The notes under the pieces are model-generated. The model had not been told where the DNA came from. It made no database searches and worked only from the letters and a program-made list of their open reading frames with translations. A DNA stretch of 64,000 nucleotides from Chitinophaga barathri (lineage in GTDB: Bacteria; Bacteroidota; Bacteroidia; Chitinophagales; Chitinophagaceae), in contig NZ_RMBX01000002.1 of NCBI RefSeq assembly GCF_003807585.1, forward strand, positions 372,001-436,000. The letters run 5' to 3'. This document shows positions 40,304-49,900 of this stretch, piece by piece; position 1 is the first letter of the stretch, and the number at the start of each line of letters is the position of its first letter. The position numbers and the translations under genes are program-made.

Positions 40304-42207
40304 TGAAACCATTACTATACCTCCTCCTTATTTTTACCTGCACTAATGCAGCCGCCCAAACGAAGAAACTCAACGTGCCTTCAGGCATCGAAAATGTGAC
40401 CGTATTCCTGCAAGGCGCACAGATCACCCGCACCGCCACCGCCACCATCCCCTCCGGCACCACCACGCTGGTATTCCCCGGCATCTCCCCCGAGCTGGAA
40501 GAAAAAAGCATCCAGGTGCAGGGGAAAGGCGCATTTACCATCCTCTCCGTTTCCCGTGAAAAAAACTATAAGAACAGCCAGAGCCCGCAGGAAGAATTAA
40601 GAAAATTGCAGGACCAGCTGGAAACGCTGGAAGAAAAACTTCAACGCGAAAGGAATAAAGAATCGGTGTACAGGCAGGAAGAGGAAATGCTGAAAAAAAA
40701 CCAGGACCTGCGCGGGACCAATACCGGCCTCAAAACCGCGGACCTGAAAGAAGCCCTGGACTTCCAGCGAAACCGCCTCACGGAAGTGCTGGACCAGCTG
40801 CTCACCATACAGACCAATATACGCCGGCTGAGTTATGAGATCCAGAAAAACGGCCTGCAACGCTCGGCCCTCATGGAAACAAAAGATACTTCCACCACAG
40901 ACCTGCTCGTTACCGTTTCATCCAAAGAAAATATCAGCGGCAAACTCACCCTGCGGTATCTCGTAAAAAACGCAGGCTGGTTTCCCTCCTACGAGCTGCG
41001 CGTGGAAAACATCAGCCGCCCGATGGAGCTGGCGTACAAAGCCAATGTATTCCAGCAATGCGGCGAAGACTGGAAAAATGTAAAACTCAGCCTCTCCAGC
41101 GGTAATCCTTCGGAGAACGGCATGAAACCTGAAATGAACGCCTGGTACCTGCGGACGTTCAACAATATGCAGGAGCTGATCCGCGCCCGCAGCACCACGC
41201 CTTTAACCGATATCAGCCAGGTCACCGGCCACGTTACCGATGCTGGCGGTAATCCTATTTCAGGCGCTACCGTCCGGGTACCCAACCGTACGATCGGTAC
41301 CGCCACCAATCAGAACGGCGAGTTTAATCTTCAATTGCCGCCCGGCACCAAAGCCCTGGATATATCATTTATCGGTTATAAAGAACAGCAGGTAATGCTC
41401 AATGGTAATTCCCTTTCGGTAGTGATGTATGAAGATACCAGGGCGCTCAGCGAAGTAGTGGTGGTGGGATATGGTGCGAAAAAAAAGGAAGTGATGACGG
41501 GCGCACTGGCAGGCGCTGTGCCAGGAGTAAGAATTCGCGGTATGAATACAAAACAGGAACGTGAAGACATCCCGCTGGATGTATCCGCAAGTTTCCACAC
41601 CACCAGTGTCAACTTCGATATTGCCTTGCCTTACACGATCCTTTCAGATGGTAAACCTTACGCCGTGGCGGTAAGCCAGGCACAGGTAGCCACGAGTTAT
41701 CTCTACCATGCAGCACCCAAGCTGGATGCAGCCGCTTATCTCGTGGCCGGCATTACGGGCTGGGAACAAATGAACCTGCTGGAAGGTGAAGCCAGTATCT
41801 ATTTTGAAGGCACCTACCTCGGCAAGTCCCTGCTGAACCTGCAAAGCGCTTCGGATACACTTTACGTATCGCTGGGCAGGGATAAAAACATCGTGATCAA
41901 CCGCAAACTGCAAAAGGAATATGCCAAAAACCAATTCCTGGGCAGCAACCAGACGGCTGTACGAAACTGGGAGATCAGTGTAAGGAACAACAAACAGGAG
42001 CCTATCCGCATTGTGGTGGAAGACCAGGTGCCGATGGCCGCGCAGGGCGAAGTGGAAGTAAGCAAAGTGTCCTACGCCGGCGCGAATATCAATCCTGTCA
42101 CACAGCTGGTCACCTGGAGCCTGGACATACCCGTGAAAGAAGAAAAAAAGATGCAGCTCCAGTACACCGTGAAATATCCGAAGGATAAGCTCGTGAACCT
42201 CGATTAA
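40303..42207 (+). CDS. DUF4139 (mucoidy inhibitor MuiA-like) protein with inserted SusC-type segment
   Basis: The 634-residue protein has a signal peptide ending AAAQ. Residues ~20-230 have the MuiA-like N-terminal beta region plus a coiled coil (EELRKLQDQLETLEEKLQRE). DUF4139-type strands start at GKLTLRYLVKNAGWFPSYELR. Residues ~300-420 interrupt it with a CarboxypepD_reg-like domain (VTGHVTDAGGNPISGATVRV, later ALDISFIGYKEQQVML) and the TonB-box/plug opening ALSEVVVVGYGAKKKEV seen in SusC receptors. The DUF4139 fold then resumes (DVSASFHTTSVNFDIALPY onward). It is exported; function unknown. The insert suggests recombination with a SusC gene or use of a TonB-like contact. Confidence 0.85.
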   Translation: MKPLLYLLLIFTCTNAAAQTKKLNVPSGIENVTVFLQGAQITRTATATIPSGTTTLVFPGISPELEEKSIQVQGKGAFTILSVSREKNYKNSQSPQEELRKLQDQLETLEEKLQRERNKESVYRQEEEMLKKNQDLRGTNTGLKTADLKEALDFQRNRLTEVLDQLLTIQTNIRRLSYEIQKNGLQRSALMETKDTSTTDLLVTVSSKENISGKLTLRYLVKNAGWFPSYELRVENISRPMELAYKANVFQQCGEDWKNVKLSLSSGNPSENGMKPEMNAWYLRTFNNMQELIRARSTTPLTDISQVTGHVTDAGGNPISGATVRVPNRTIGTATNQNGEFNLQLPPGTKALDISFIGYKEQQVMLNGNSLSVVMYEDTRALSEVVVVGYGAKKKEVMTGALAGAVPGVRIRGMNTKQEREDIPLDVSASFHTTSVNFDIALPYTILSDGKPYAVAVSQAQVATSYLYHAAPKLDAAAYLVAGITGWEQMNLLEGEASIYFEGTYLGKSLLNLQSASDTLYVSLGRDKNIVINRKLQKEYAKNQFLGSNQTAVRNWEISVRNNKQEPIRIVVEDQVPMAAQGEVEVSKVSYAGANINPVTQLVTWSLDIPVKEEKKMQLQYTVKYPKDKLVNLD

Positions 42208-42263
42208 TACACATCACCCCAATTCTCTAATATCAATTTCGATGTAGCTCATGCTTCAACAGC

Positions 42264-42291
42264 GCCTCCCGCTCCCGGGAGGCATTTTTTT
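42264..42291 (+). terminator. Terminator of the DUF4139 gene
   Basis: GCCTCCC (42264-42270) pairs with GGGAGGC (42277-42283) around GCTCCC, then ATTTTTTT. Confidence 0.88.
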
Positions 42292-42326
42292 GTTATAAGC
42301 CCAACTTTGCGTACATTAAACATATT

Positions 42327-42743
42327 ATGCAGGTACATATCAAAACAATCCACGAAACCAGCGCCGCGGCAGCATGGGCGGGGCCGCGCAGCGTTGTGAT
42401 AGACCGCACCCCCCGGGCCGGCGGGCTTGGCATAGGGTTCAGCGGCGAAGAACTTTTTATGATGGCGATAGGCGCCAGTCTTTGTAACGACCTGTACCGG
42501 GAAGCCGCCATCCGGGGCATAGACATTGCGCATGTGGAGATCGTTGTGAACGGGGACTGGAGCGGGGAGCCCGCCCTGGCAAAAAACATCCGGTACGACA
42601 TCCGACTGGAATCGCCCGCGCCGCGTAAAGATGTGGAAGACCTCATCAGGCATACGGACCAGGTGGCGGAAATACCCTACTCGCTCAGGAGCGGCACACA
42701 GGTAAAACTGAACACCGTGGATATCGTGAAACAGGGCGCTTAA
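42327..42743 (+). CDS. OsmC-family protein
   Basis: The protein has 138 residues. The OsmC fold is recognised from DRTPRAGGLGIGFSGEELFM followed by AIGASLCNDLYREAAIRGI, which places the peroxidatic Cys (SLC) on the central helix. The C-terminus RSGTQVKLNTVDIVKQ carries the region where the second Cys of OsmC/Ohr would lie, and no Cys is present there. With only one of the two redox cysteines, peroxidase activity of the Ohr type is uncertain. It is cytosolic and monocistronic. Confidence 0.82.
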   Translation: MQVHIKTIHETSAAAAWAGPRSVVIDRTPRAGGLGIGFSGEELFMMAIGASLCNDLYREAAIRGIDIAHVEIVVNGDWSGEPALAKNIRYDIRLESPAPRKDVEDLIRHTDQVAEIPYSLRSGTQVKLNTVDIVKQGA

Positions 42744-42830
42744 CGCACCCCGTCACCTTCCAAACAGGCATGCCTCCTCATGCCCCGGCTTTCATTTGTT
42801 ACCAGCCGGTAATTTGTTATTTTGCATATT

Positions 42831-44027
42831 ATGAATATCCCTAAAACCTCTGCCCTCTTTACTTTCCTTCTTATCATGTGCCTGCACGCCACCGCGCAGA
42901 GAAGCCGGGTAAGTTCCAGAAACCAGCGCACCGCACCCGATTCCGCAAAGGCGGACAACAAAGGTTCCGTCAGCAAACAAAAACAGCTCTACCTCCTCGA
43001 TTCCGCGGAAATAAAAACCCTCACCGAGGAACAGCTGCAAACCAGCCAGGTGGGTTTTATGAATACCGTCAAAGATCCGTTCACCCTTTTTAAACTGGGT
43101 TACGGCAAATATGACAGCGTTACTTTCATCTTCACCAAACATTACCTGAAACTCTCCCCGGAACTGAAGAATATTCCTTCCCAGGCGCGCCTTGACAAAC
43201 GGAAGAACAACCGCTATTACTTCAGGGGCGAAATGTATACCGGGAAAGTGATCGATTATTATTATTCCGGAGACATCAAAGAGGAAGGATATTATGAAGA
43301 AGGCCTGCAGAAAGGGCCTTTAAAAAGATATGATATCAACGGCATCCTTACCCTCCACACCGTTTCCGTTGCAGACACACTGGACCTTGAAGGAGCTTCC
43401 ACGGACAGTGCGGGGAATGTCTATTACCGTTGGAAATACGTGTTGCCCGGGATGGTTTTGGTATCGGAATATTATTATCCCAACGGCAGTATAAAAAAAC
43501 GCGTGCAATTACATCAGTATGGCACGATTACGACAAAATATCTGTCTTCCGGCCTCATGACGGATTCCAGCTCCCGCATCCGGACGTCAGGCGGACCGGA
43601 GACAGAAAAAACAAAAACAACGGAACGGCGTGAGCGGCTTCTTAAAATAGATGAGTATGCCGCAGCGTTAAAAAGAGAGCCCGGCAACCCGGAGATCTAC
43701 CTGGCCCGCGCCTATTACAGGTTAAAGAACCTCGAATTCGATATGGCGCTGGAAGATGTGAACACCTGTATTTCACTGGAACCGCAGGAGCCCGACTATT
43801 ATGGTGAACGCGCACTGATGCCTGTGTACAAAGCCGCCTATTTTGATACGGACGACCGGCTGAAGAAAAAAGACGTGCTGAACTACCTGGCAAATCATCC
43901 CAACATCAATATACCACCGGCAAAAAGAACGGCGATGATGGAAGACCTGAAAAAAGCGGCCGGTCCGTTCAGTTCGGACAAAGTGTTTAAGGAATTGTAC
44001 AAGTACCTGAAGAGTATCAATTTCTGA
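42831..44027 (+). CDS. Exported protein with MORN/YwqK-like and TPR-like repeats
   Basis: The protein has 398 residues from ATG 42831 (MNIPKTSALF), with signal peptide ending ATAQ. The middle has MORN-like strands (GEMYTGKVIDYYYSGDIKEEG, YYEEGLQKGPLKRYDINGIL, later YYYPNGSIKKRVQLHQYG). The C-terminal ~130 residues have TPR-like helices (EIYLARAYYRLKNLEFDMAL). Function is unknown. The lipoprotein gene at 44030 follows 2 bases after its stop. Confidence 0.7.
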   Translation: MNIPKTSALFTFLLIMCLHATAQRSRVSSRNQRTAPDSAKADNKGSVSKQKQLYLLDSAEIKTLTEEQLQTSQVGFMNTVKDPFTLFKLGYGKYDSVTFIFTKHYLKLSPELKNIPSQARLDKRKNNRYYFRGEMYTGKVIDYYYSGDIKEEGYYEEGLQKGPLKRYDINGILTLHTVSVADTLDLEGASTDSAGNVYYRWKYVLPGMVLVSEYYYPNGSIKKRVQLHQYGTITTKYLSSGLMTDSSSRIRTSGGPETEKTKTTERRERLLKIDEYAAALKREPGNPEIYLARAYYRLKNLEFDMALEDVNTCISLEPQEPDYYGERALMPVYKAAYFDTDDRLKKKDVLNYLANHPNINIPPAKRTAMMEDLKKAAGPFSSDKVFKELYKYLKSINF

Positions 44028-44029
44028 CC

Positions 44030-44686
44030 ATGAAATATCTCCCCTGCCTGTTGTTCTTTTTGTGCGCATGCAATGCACCGCCCCTTGCTGAGATACCACC
44101 TTCCAATACGAGGGAGGTACATATTTTCCTGCAAAACTTTGAAACCCAAATGCCCATAGGCAGTATAAAACTGGATATACCACAGAAATGGGACACCATG
44201 TTCACCTGGCAGCACTATTCCTGCACCATCCCCCCCGATGAAACTAAATACAGGTTTCAACCCAAAACATATCCTGTATTCCTGGAAAACGGATCCTTTT
44301 GGGATGATATCACAGATTCGGTGGATCAGCTGACAATCAGTCACCAGCCGAATTTGAATCCAGGGGAATCAGACTGGAGCTACATTGACAGGCATCACCA
44401 AAATACGAAAGACATTTTCCTGAAATACTATCCGGGAGAGACGATAGACGTGGATACGATCTTAACAATAGGGGAACTCCGTTTCTCAATTCTTACAGAT
44501 ATAATGGACGAAAAACACCCAACGGTAGCGACAACGCTGGTAAATGCGGTGCCATTAAGATTCACATTCAGACATGTGTTCAAACATATACAACCCGATC
44601 CTGCAACGTCTTATCGCAGGATGATAGAAGTATTAAAGTCCCTGAGAATTACGTCTCCACCACCTCCACCTCGTAAACAGGGCTAA
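44030..44686 (+). CDS. Putative lipoprotein, unknown function
   Basis: The 218-residue protein begins MKYLPCLLFFLCACNAPPLA with a lipobox ending at Cys14. The body is mixed alpha/beta without a recognised family, and the C-terminus is SPPPPPPRKQG. It is more AT-rich than the flanking housekeeping genes. It is coupled to the preceding gene (2-base gap). Its last 38 bases overlap the convergent SprT-like gene, an unusually long 3' overlap. Confidence 0.62.
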   Translation: MKYLPCLLFFLCACNAPPLAEIPPSNTREVHIFLQNFETQMPIGSIKLDIPQKWDTMFTWQHYSCTIPPDETKYRFQPKTYPVFLENGSFWDDITDSVDQLTISHQPNLNPGESDWSYIDRHHQNTKDIFLKYYPGETIDVDTILTIGELRFSILTDIMDEKHPTVATTLVNAVPLRFTFRHVFKHIQPDPATSYRRMIEVLKSLRITSPPPPPRKQG

Positions 44687-45269
44687 AAAGATACACCCGT
44701 TTGGAGGGTATCTCCTCGCAGCGGAATCTTTTCCGGATACGTTCTCCTTTGCGGAATACGCGGCCGTCTTTGGTTTTGAAGAGCTGGCCGGCGGGCAGCT
44801 GCTCTACGAGGTAATGATTGTCTTTGCGGCGGTCGTAGTTCTTGAGCACCCGCATCAGGTCTTCGTCCGCGCAGGAGCTGGCGGCGGGGTTGTGCAGGCT
44901 TTGTTTCACCGCGGCTTCCACATCGGGGGGCAAGTATTGTTTGCCTACAAATTCCCGGAGGATCTTGCTGTATTCCTGTTTCCATTCTTTGCCGTGCGCG
45001 GACACGCGGTTGCCGTACACAATAAAGGTGACCAGGTGGGCGATCTCATGGAGGAGGGTGAGGAGGAAGGAATATTTGTTCAGGCCGCCGTTGATACTGA
45101 TGCGGTGGCCTTTGTTTTCGTAAGGGTGCCGGTAATCGCCCAGAACGCTCTGGCGCTCGCGGGTAATGGTAAGGTGAACCTTATACTCGGAGATATAGGC
45201 GATCACCTGCTCAAACGTTCCGTCCGGCAGGTAACTGGCTAACGCATGTAAAGGTGCTTCTTGCTTCAA
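44649..45269 (-). CDS. SprT-like zinc-metalloprotease domain protein
   Basis: The 206-residue protein has the motif LLHEIAHLVTFIVYG (HEIAH at 74-78) and a downstream HGKEWKQEY that supplies the third His, the SprT-like arrangement. No signal peptide is present. In eukaryotes Spartan/SprT-like proteases cut DNA-protein cross-links, while bacterial SprT is uncharacterised. It is the last gene of the leftward run that begins with the transmembrane coiled-coil protein at 46742, 4 bases after the four-helix membrane protein. Confidence 0.85.
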   Translation of the reverse strand: MKQEAPLHALASYLPDGTFEQVIAYISEYKVHLTITRERQSVLGDYRHPYENKGHRISINGGLNKYSFLLTLLHEIAHLVTFIVYGNRVSAHGKEWKQEYSKILREFVGKQYLPPDVEAAVKQSLHNPAASSCADEDLMRVLKNYDRRKDNHYLVEQLPAGQLFKTKDGRVFRKGERIRKRFRCEEIPSKRVYLFSPVYEVEVVET

Positions 45270-45273
45270 ACGC

Positions 45274-45669
45274 TCAGGATTTCTTTTGCTTGATACTCAT
45301 CCGGTACAGGTGGATGGTTTCAAACACCGTGTAGACCAGGTAAAAGCCCAGCAGCAGGAAAATAGTGGCTTTGCTCACCTGCGGGCGGCTCAGGAACACG
45401 TACACGCCGATGCCCACCACGCAGAGCATCAGTTTGCTGAGTGTGGAGGCATATACTGACCGTACAAAAACATTGGGATTGGAGGCCGTCATGCCTTTGC
45501 GGTTCAGGGAATAGCTGATGAGGGTGATGAGCGCCATGGCGATGTTGCCCGCTACCAGCACTTCAAAGTGCACCCCCAGCGATTGGAGGAGCCATTGCTG
45601 CAACAGGAACAGGACAGCGGTGATCAGTACGAACACCCCTGCCAGCCAGAGAATAAATTTATCGGTCAT
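45274..45669 (-). CDS. Four-helix membrane protein next to atpZ (DUF6168/AtpI-like)
   Basis: The 131-residue protein has four clear membrane helices (FILWLAGVFVLITAVLFLL, VLVAGNIAMALITLISY, LMLCVVGIGVYVFL, TIFLLLGFYLVYTVFETIHL). It overlaps the 3' end of atpZ by 11 bases. In many Bacteroidota a similar small membrane protein lies between atpZ and atpB. DUF6168 is the most probable family, assigned from context and layout rather than certain motifs. No ATP synthase subunit follows here. Confidence 0.6.
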   Translation of the reverse strand: MTDKFILWLAGVFVLITAVLFLLQQWLLQSLGVHFEVLVAGNIAMALITLISYSLNRKGMTASNPNVFVRSVYASTLSKLMLCVVGIGVYVFLSRPQVSKATIFLLLGFYLVYTVFETIHLYRMSIKQKKS

Positions 45670-45883
45670 GCTTGCTGGTATCTTTTACAATTCGCCACAA
45701 AAGTAGGGCTAAAGCGAGTAAAGAAAAAATGATCATAAAAGCCGGGAACCTTATTCCCAGCCATTGATCCAGCAAGTAGCCCAGCCAAAGGGCCAGGCCG
45801 ATGGCAGCAAGCATCTGGAACGCCAGCCCGGCGTACTTCCAGAGTGATTTATATGGATTCTTCCTGGAGGACGGTTCTTCCAT
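45659..45883 (-). CDS. atpZ: AtpZ/AtpI-family F1Fo accessory protein
   Basis: The protein has 74 residues from MEEPSSRKNPYKSLWKYAG. Two membrane helices follow: LAFQMLAAIGLALWLGYLLDQ, with the family's G-x-x-xG-x-x-L-D signature, and FPAFMIIFSLLALALLLWRIV. Family members assist c-ring assembly and Mg2+ uptake. The gene overlaps the 3' end of the bactofilin gene by 35 bases. A longer frame to 45952 is less likely, as it extends far into the bactofilin sequence. Confidence 0.8.
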   Translation of the reverse strand: MEEPSSRKNPYKSLWKYAGLAFQMLAAIGLALWLGYLLDQWLGIRFPAFMIIFSLLALALLLWRIVKDTSKHDR

Positions 45884-46289
45884 TTTTTGATTCCGTATTG
45901 TTTGTCGATATAGCCGGCGGCAGGTCTGCCGGGTCCATATAGCAGCGGCCATTGAACTTCACCGTAGGTTCCATTTCAAAATGCGCCGTGTAAATATCCC
46001 CTTTGATCAATGCATTGCCTTTCAGGAACAGGAGTTCCTCGCATTTGATGATACCTGTCACCTTACCCAGGATATCCGCGCTCTGGCAGATCAGGTCACC
46101 GGTGATTTCGCCTTCAGGGCCCACTACAATCTTGGCTTTGGTAGACACGAGGCCGGTTACCTGGCCGTCTATCCTGATATCGCCCTCGCACACAATATCA
46201 CCCTGGATACTGGTGCCATTCCCTATAAGATTGATGTTGGAGGTGGGCATAATGCTTTTGCCCTCGCCTTTCTTACTTTGGTTAAACAT
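45849..46289 (-). CDS. Bactofilin (polymer-forming cytoskeletal protein)
   Basis: The 146-residue protein consists of a short disordered N-terminus and a right-handed beta-helix of Gly-rich turns: INLIGNGTSIQGDIVCEGDI, RIDGQVTGLVSTKAKIVVGP, GEITGDLICQSADILGKVTG, IIKCEELLFLKGNALIKGDI. This is the bactofilin core. It forms filaments at the inner membrane and organises cell shape or peptidoglycan enzymes. It is downstream of a transmembrane coiled-coil protein that may be its membrane anchor, and upstream of atpZ. Confidence 0.9.
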   Translation of the reverse strand: MFNQSKKGEGKSIMPTSNINLIGNGTSIQGDIVCEGDIRIDGQVTGLVSTKAKIVVGPEGEITGDLICQSADILGKVTGIIKCEELLFLKGNALIKGDIYTAHFEMEPTVKFNGRCYMDPADLPPAISTNNTESKNGRTVLQEESI

Positions 46290-46343
46290 AGGTTCTCAGG
46301 TTTTTCGTTTTAATAAAGATGGTGTAAGATAGTGAAAAAATAT

Positions 46344-46742
46344 TTAATAAGTACTATTGTCAACTTTAGGCAGTTTCAGCATGTTCGTGTCCAGCGGTTT
46401 GCTTTCGCCCACAACATTCTTCAACATATTGTCCAGGTACTGGTCCCGCACGGTAATAGCCCTTTCCAGGGAGTCCGTGCGCATCTTCAGCTGGAGGAAT
46501 TCCTTGCGCTGTTTCAGGTCACCGTAACCCGGTATGTAATACCTCAGCGGGGTAAATACCACCGTGGCCACAGTAATGGCCACCAGCAATACAAACAGGG
46601 TGCTTAAGGCTACGTAAACGCTCATACGGGAAAGGCGGAAGGCAGTCACTTCCTCATAGGTATCATCATTCATGATCACGAGCCTGTACTTGTGGTTCAA
46701 CCTGTCCAGGCTCCTCCCCTTATTTTTGTCTTCCAATGCCAT
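46344..46742 (-). CDS. Single-pass membrane protein with periplasmic coiled coil
   Basis: The 132-residue protein has a cytosolic N-terminus of ~45 residues, one membrane helix (VYVALSTLFVLLVAITVATVVF), then a coiled coil (GDLKQRKEFLQLKMRTDSLE). The layout resembles the N-terminal part of M23 peptidase proteins that neighbour bactofilin genes, but the peptidase domain is absent. The protein is short and uncharacterised. It begins the leftward bactofilin/atpZ unit. Confidence 0.68.
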   Translation of the reverse strand: MALEDKNKGRSLDRLNHKYRLVIMNDDTYEEVTAFRLSRMSVYVALSTLFVLLVAITVATVVFTPLRYYIPGYGDLKQRKEFLQLKMRTDSLERAITVRDQYLDNMLKNVVGESKPLDTNMLKLPKVDNSTY

Positions 46743-46943
46743 ATACGCTTAGTAAAAATGTAAAGATTGAAGAAAATAATGAAATATCCGACAAAAAATC
46801 ATAATTCGTTAACGAAGACCATATAATGGCCTTTAAGTTAGCCCTTATACGCTGCCCAAAGAAAAAAATTATCCTATCTTTAAAATATTTTTTTCTCTAA
46901 AAGAGTTATATAGATTAGTAGTTTTTACTGACCCTGGCTTTAC

Positions 46944-49900
46944 ATGAATTATTATAGATCCTTATATATACGCGCCTGTGTGTTAAGTTTGGTTTTGTGT
47001 TCGGGTGCCCTGGCGGTATTTGGTCAAAATCAGGCGGCTGATAAACCTGTGAAAAAGGAAGACCGCCGCCCCCCTTCCGAAAAAATGGCCGAAAAGCCCT
47101 TTACCGTTACCCGCAGGGTGATTCAAAACACCGTTACCCGGTACAACTACTATTACCACGCAAAACTGAGGCTTGAAAAGGTACTCGCCGGCATCAACTC
47201 TCAGCGCCAGGATAACTATAACGTGTACCTCCCCTTCTACCCCTTCACCGTAGAAAAACTCAATCTCAACTCCGGCGAACTGGATTCCGTGATCCAGAAA
47301 GCGTCCGTGGCCGTACAGATACACGACCCGCGCGGCCGCTGGATAGACGACTGTTTCCTGCTCATCGGCAAAGCCTATTATTACAAAGGCGACTGGGAGA
47401 ATGCGAACAATACTTTCCAGTACATCAATACCAAGTTTGCACCTAAAAAGAAGTCGGAATACAATACCGTGGTGGGCCGCAGCGAAGATGACCGCCTGTC
47501 CATCTCCACCCGGGAAAAACAAAAAGACTGGTACAGCCGCAAGTTCAGGCACAAAGCCGCCCGCAACGACGCCTTTATATGGCAGGCCCGCGCCTTCCTG
47601 GAGCAGGGCAAACATGACGAAGCCCAGTCGCTGCTGAACATCCTCGTGGCCGACCCTTATTTCCCCAAAAGGCTGAACGGCCAGCTGGCGGAATTGCAGG
47701 CATGGCGTTTTTACAAACAGGGCCTTTACGCCCAAACCATCGCCCCGCTGGAAGAAGCCATTAAAAAATCGAACAGCGGCCGCGCCCAGAAAGCCCGCAT
47801 GAGTTTTATACTGGGCCAGCTGTATGCTGCGCAGGGCCGGCAGGATTCCGCCATGGACGCCTTCCGCCACGTGATCGCCCTGAAGCCGGACGCCACCATG
47901 GACTTCAATGCCCGCGTGCAGATTGCCAAAGCGAACGTAAGAGCGAACGGCGGCAGCCTCGAAGAAAGCATCGCCGCATTGCAGAAAATGCTGCGCAAAG
48001 AACGTTTCATCCCCTTCCGCGACGCGATCTATTACCAGATGGCCGCGCTTTGTGCAAACGAACAGCCGGAACGGGCGATCGAATTCCTGCAGAAATCACT
48101 GAAGGTGGAAAGCGCCAACATGCTGCAGAAAACACTCACCTTCAAAGGCATGGCGGATATCTATTATTTCCGGAAAGACTACGCCGCCGCACAGAAATAT
48201 TACGACAGCACCTCGCTGATCATGGGCCCTGATTTTGAAGAGGCCAAACTCGTGAACGCCCGTAAAGAGGCGCTGGCTGAAGTAAGGGACAAGCTGCGCA
48301 TCATGCACCTGGAAGACAGCCTGCAAACCCTCGCCTCCCTGTCTCCCGCCCTCCGCGACTCCATGCTGGCCAAACAGGTGAGCGCCATCAGGGCCGCCAA
48401 AGCCGCTCCTGAAAAAAGCAAAGGCGGCGCGTCCATAGAAAACTCGCAGCCGAAGTTCACCACGAACAGCGGTTACAGCAGCCCCTCCTTCGGCCCCGCG
48501 CCGGAAGCCGGCGGCGACTGGTATTTCTACAATACCAGCAGCAAAAGCACCGGATATTCCGAGTTCAAACGCCGCTGGGGCAACCGTGCCCTGAAAGACA
48601 ACTGGCGCCGTACCCAGAGCACCAACCTGCTGGGGTCAGGCAACAATGCCGCCGTGGAAGAAACCGCCCCGGAATCAGACGTTGCAGCCGCTATCGCAAG
48701 TTTGCCCGCGGACAGAATCAACACTTCGCTGCTTGCGGAAAACCTCCCCAATACGCCCGAAAAGATGGAAGAATCGCGCACCCGGCAGCTGGAAGCCTGG
48801 TACGACCTGGGCAAGATCTACAACGATAAGCTGGACGATCCCCGTGAAGCGATCAGAACCTACGATTCACTGCTGGACAGGTTCCCGGAGAACCCTCGCA
48901 GGGTAGAAGAGCTGTATTCGCTCTACATCTGGCACAACCGGATGAACCACACCCAGGAGGCCACCCGCTATAAACAACTGATACTCACCCAATACGCCGG
49001 CACGAACTATGCGAACATCCTCCAGTTCGGCCTGCCCAAAGACGAGGATAAAACTAAAACCAGCGCCGTGAGCGCCGTTTACGAAGCGGCATACAATGCT
49101 TACCGCTCCGGTAACTACGATACGGTTTTTGTACTCAGGAAGTACGCGGATTCCACATTCGGATACAACTCCCTCCAGGCAAAATTCGACCTGCTGGAAG
49201 CCATGACCATCGTCAAAACTTCTTCAGAAGATTCTGCTAAAGCCGCTATCGCGGGCATTATTGCGAAATACCCCGGAGACGGGCCTATCCTCGCGCAGGC
49301 CAAAGCCATCCAGGATGTGCTGGACCGCCGCCAGCAGATCACCGATTACCTCGGTAAGCTGGAGATCAGCCGGGACAGCAGTACGGCCGCCCGTGTGGAC
49401 GAAAATATCTCTATCCGCTATCCCTGGCAGACGCCCAAGCCCAACCTCCCCGATTCCACGGCTGCGGCTTCAACGGCCGTAACACCCGTAGTAACAGGAG
49501 TGGATTCAGTGGCAGTGGCCGCCGCACCGCCTCCGCCACCCCCTCCGCCGGTTACCCCGTATACGCTGGGTGACGAAAAGGCAGCGATCCCACATTTTGT
49601 GGTGATGTATTTCAACAGGGTGTCCAAAGTACTGGTAGATGAAGCCGTGGCGCAGTTCTCCCGGTACAATGCGGAGCAGCACCCGGCGGATAAACTGGAA
49701 ACCAGCAGTTTTGTGCTCACCCCGACCGAGATCATGGTGATCGTACGGCTTTTCCCCGACGAAGGCAAAGCCCTGAATTATTTTGACGAAGTGGTGAAAC
49801 AAGCCCCCACGGCTATTATTCCCCGCATCAAACCTACTGAGTATAAATTCTTTATCATATCCAGGGAAAATTTCATCCTGCTGAACAATACCAAAGACAT

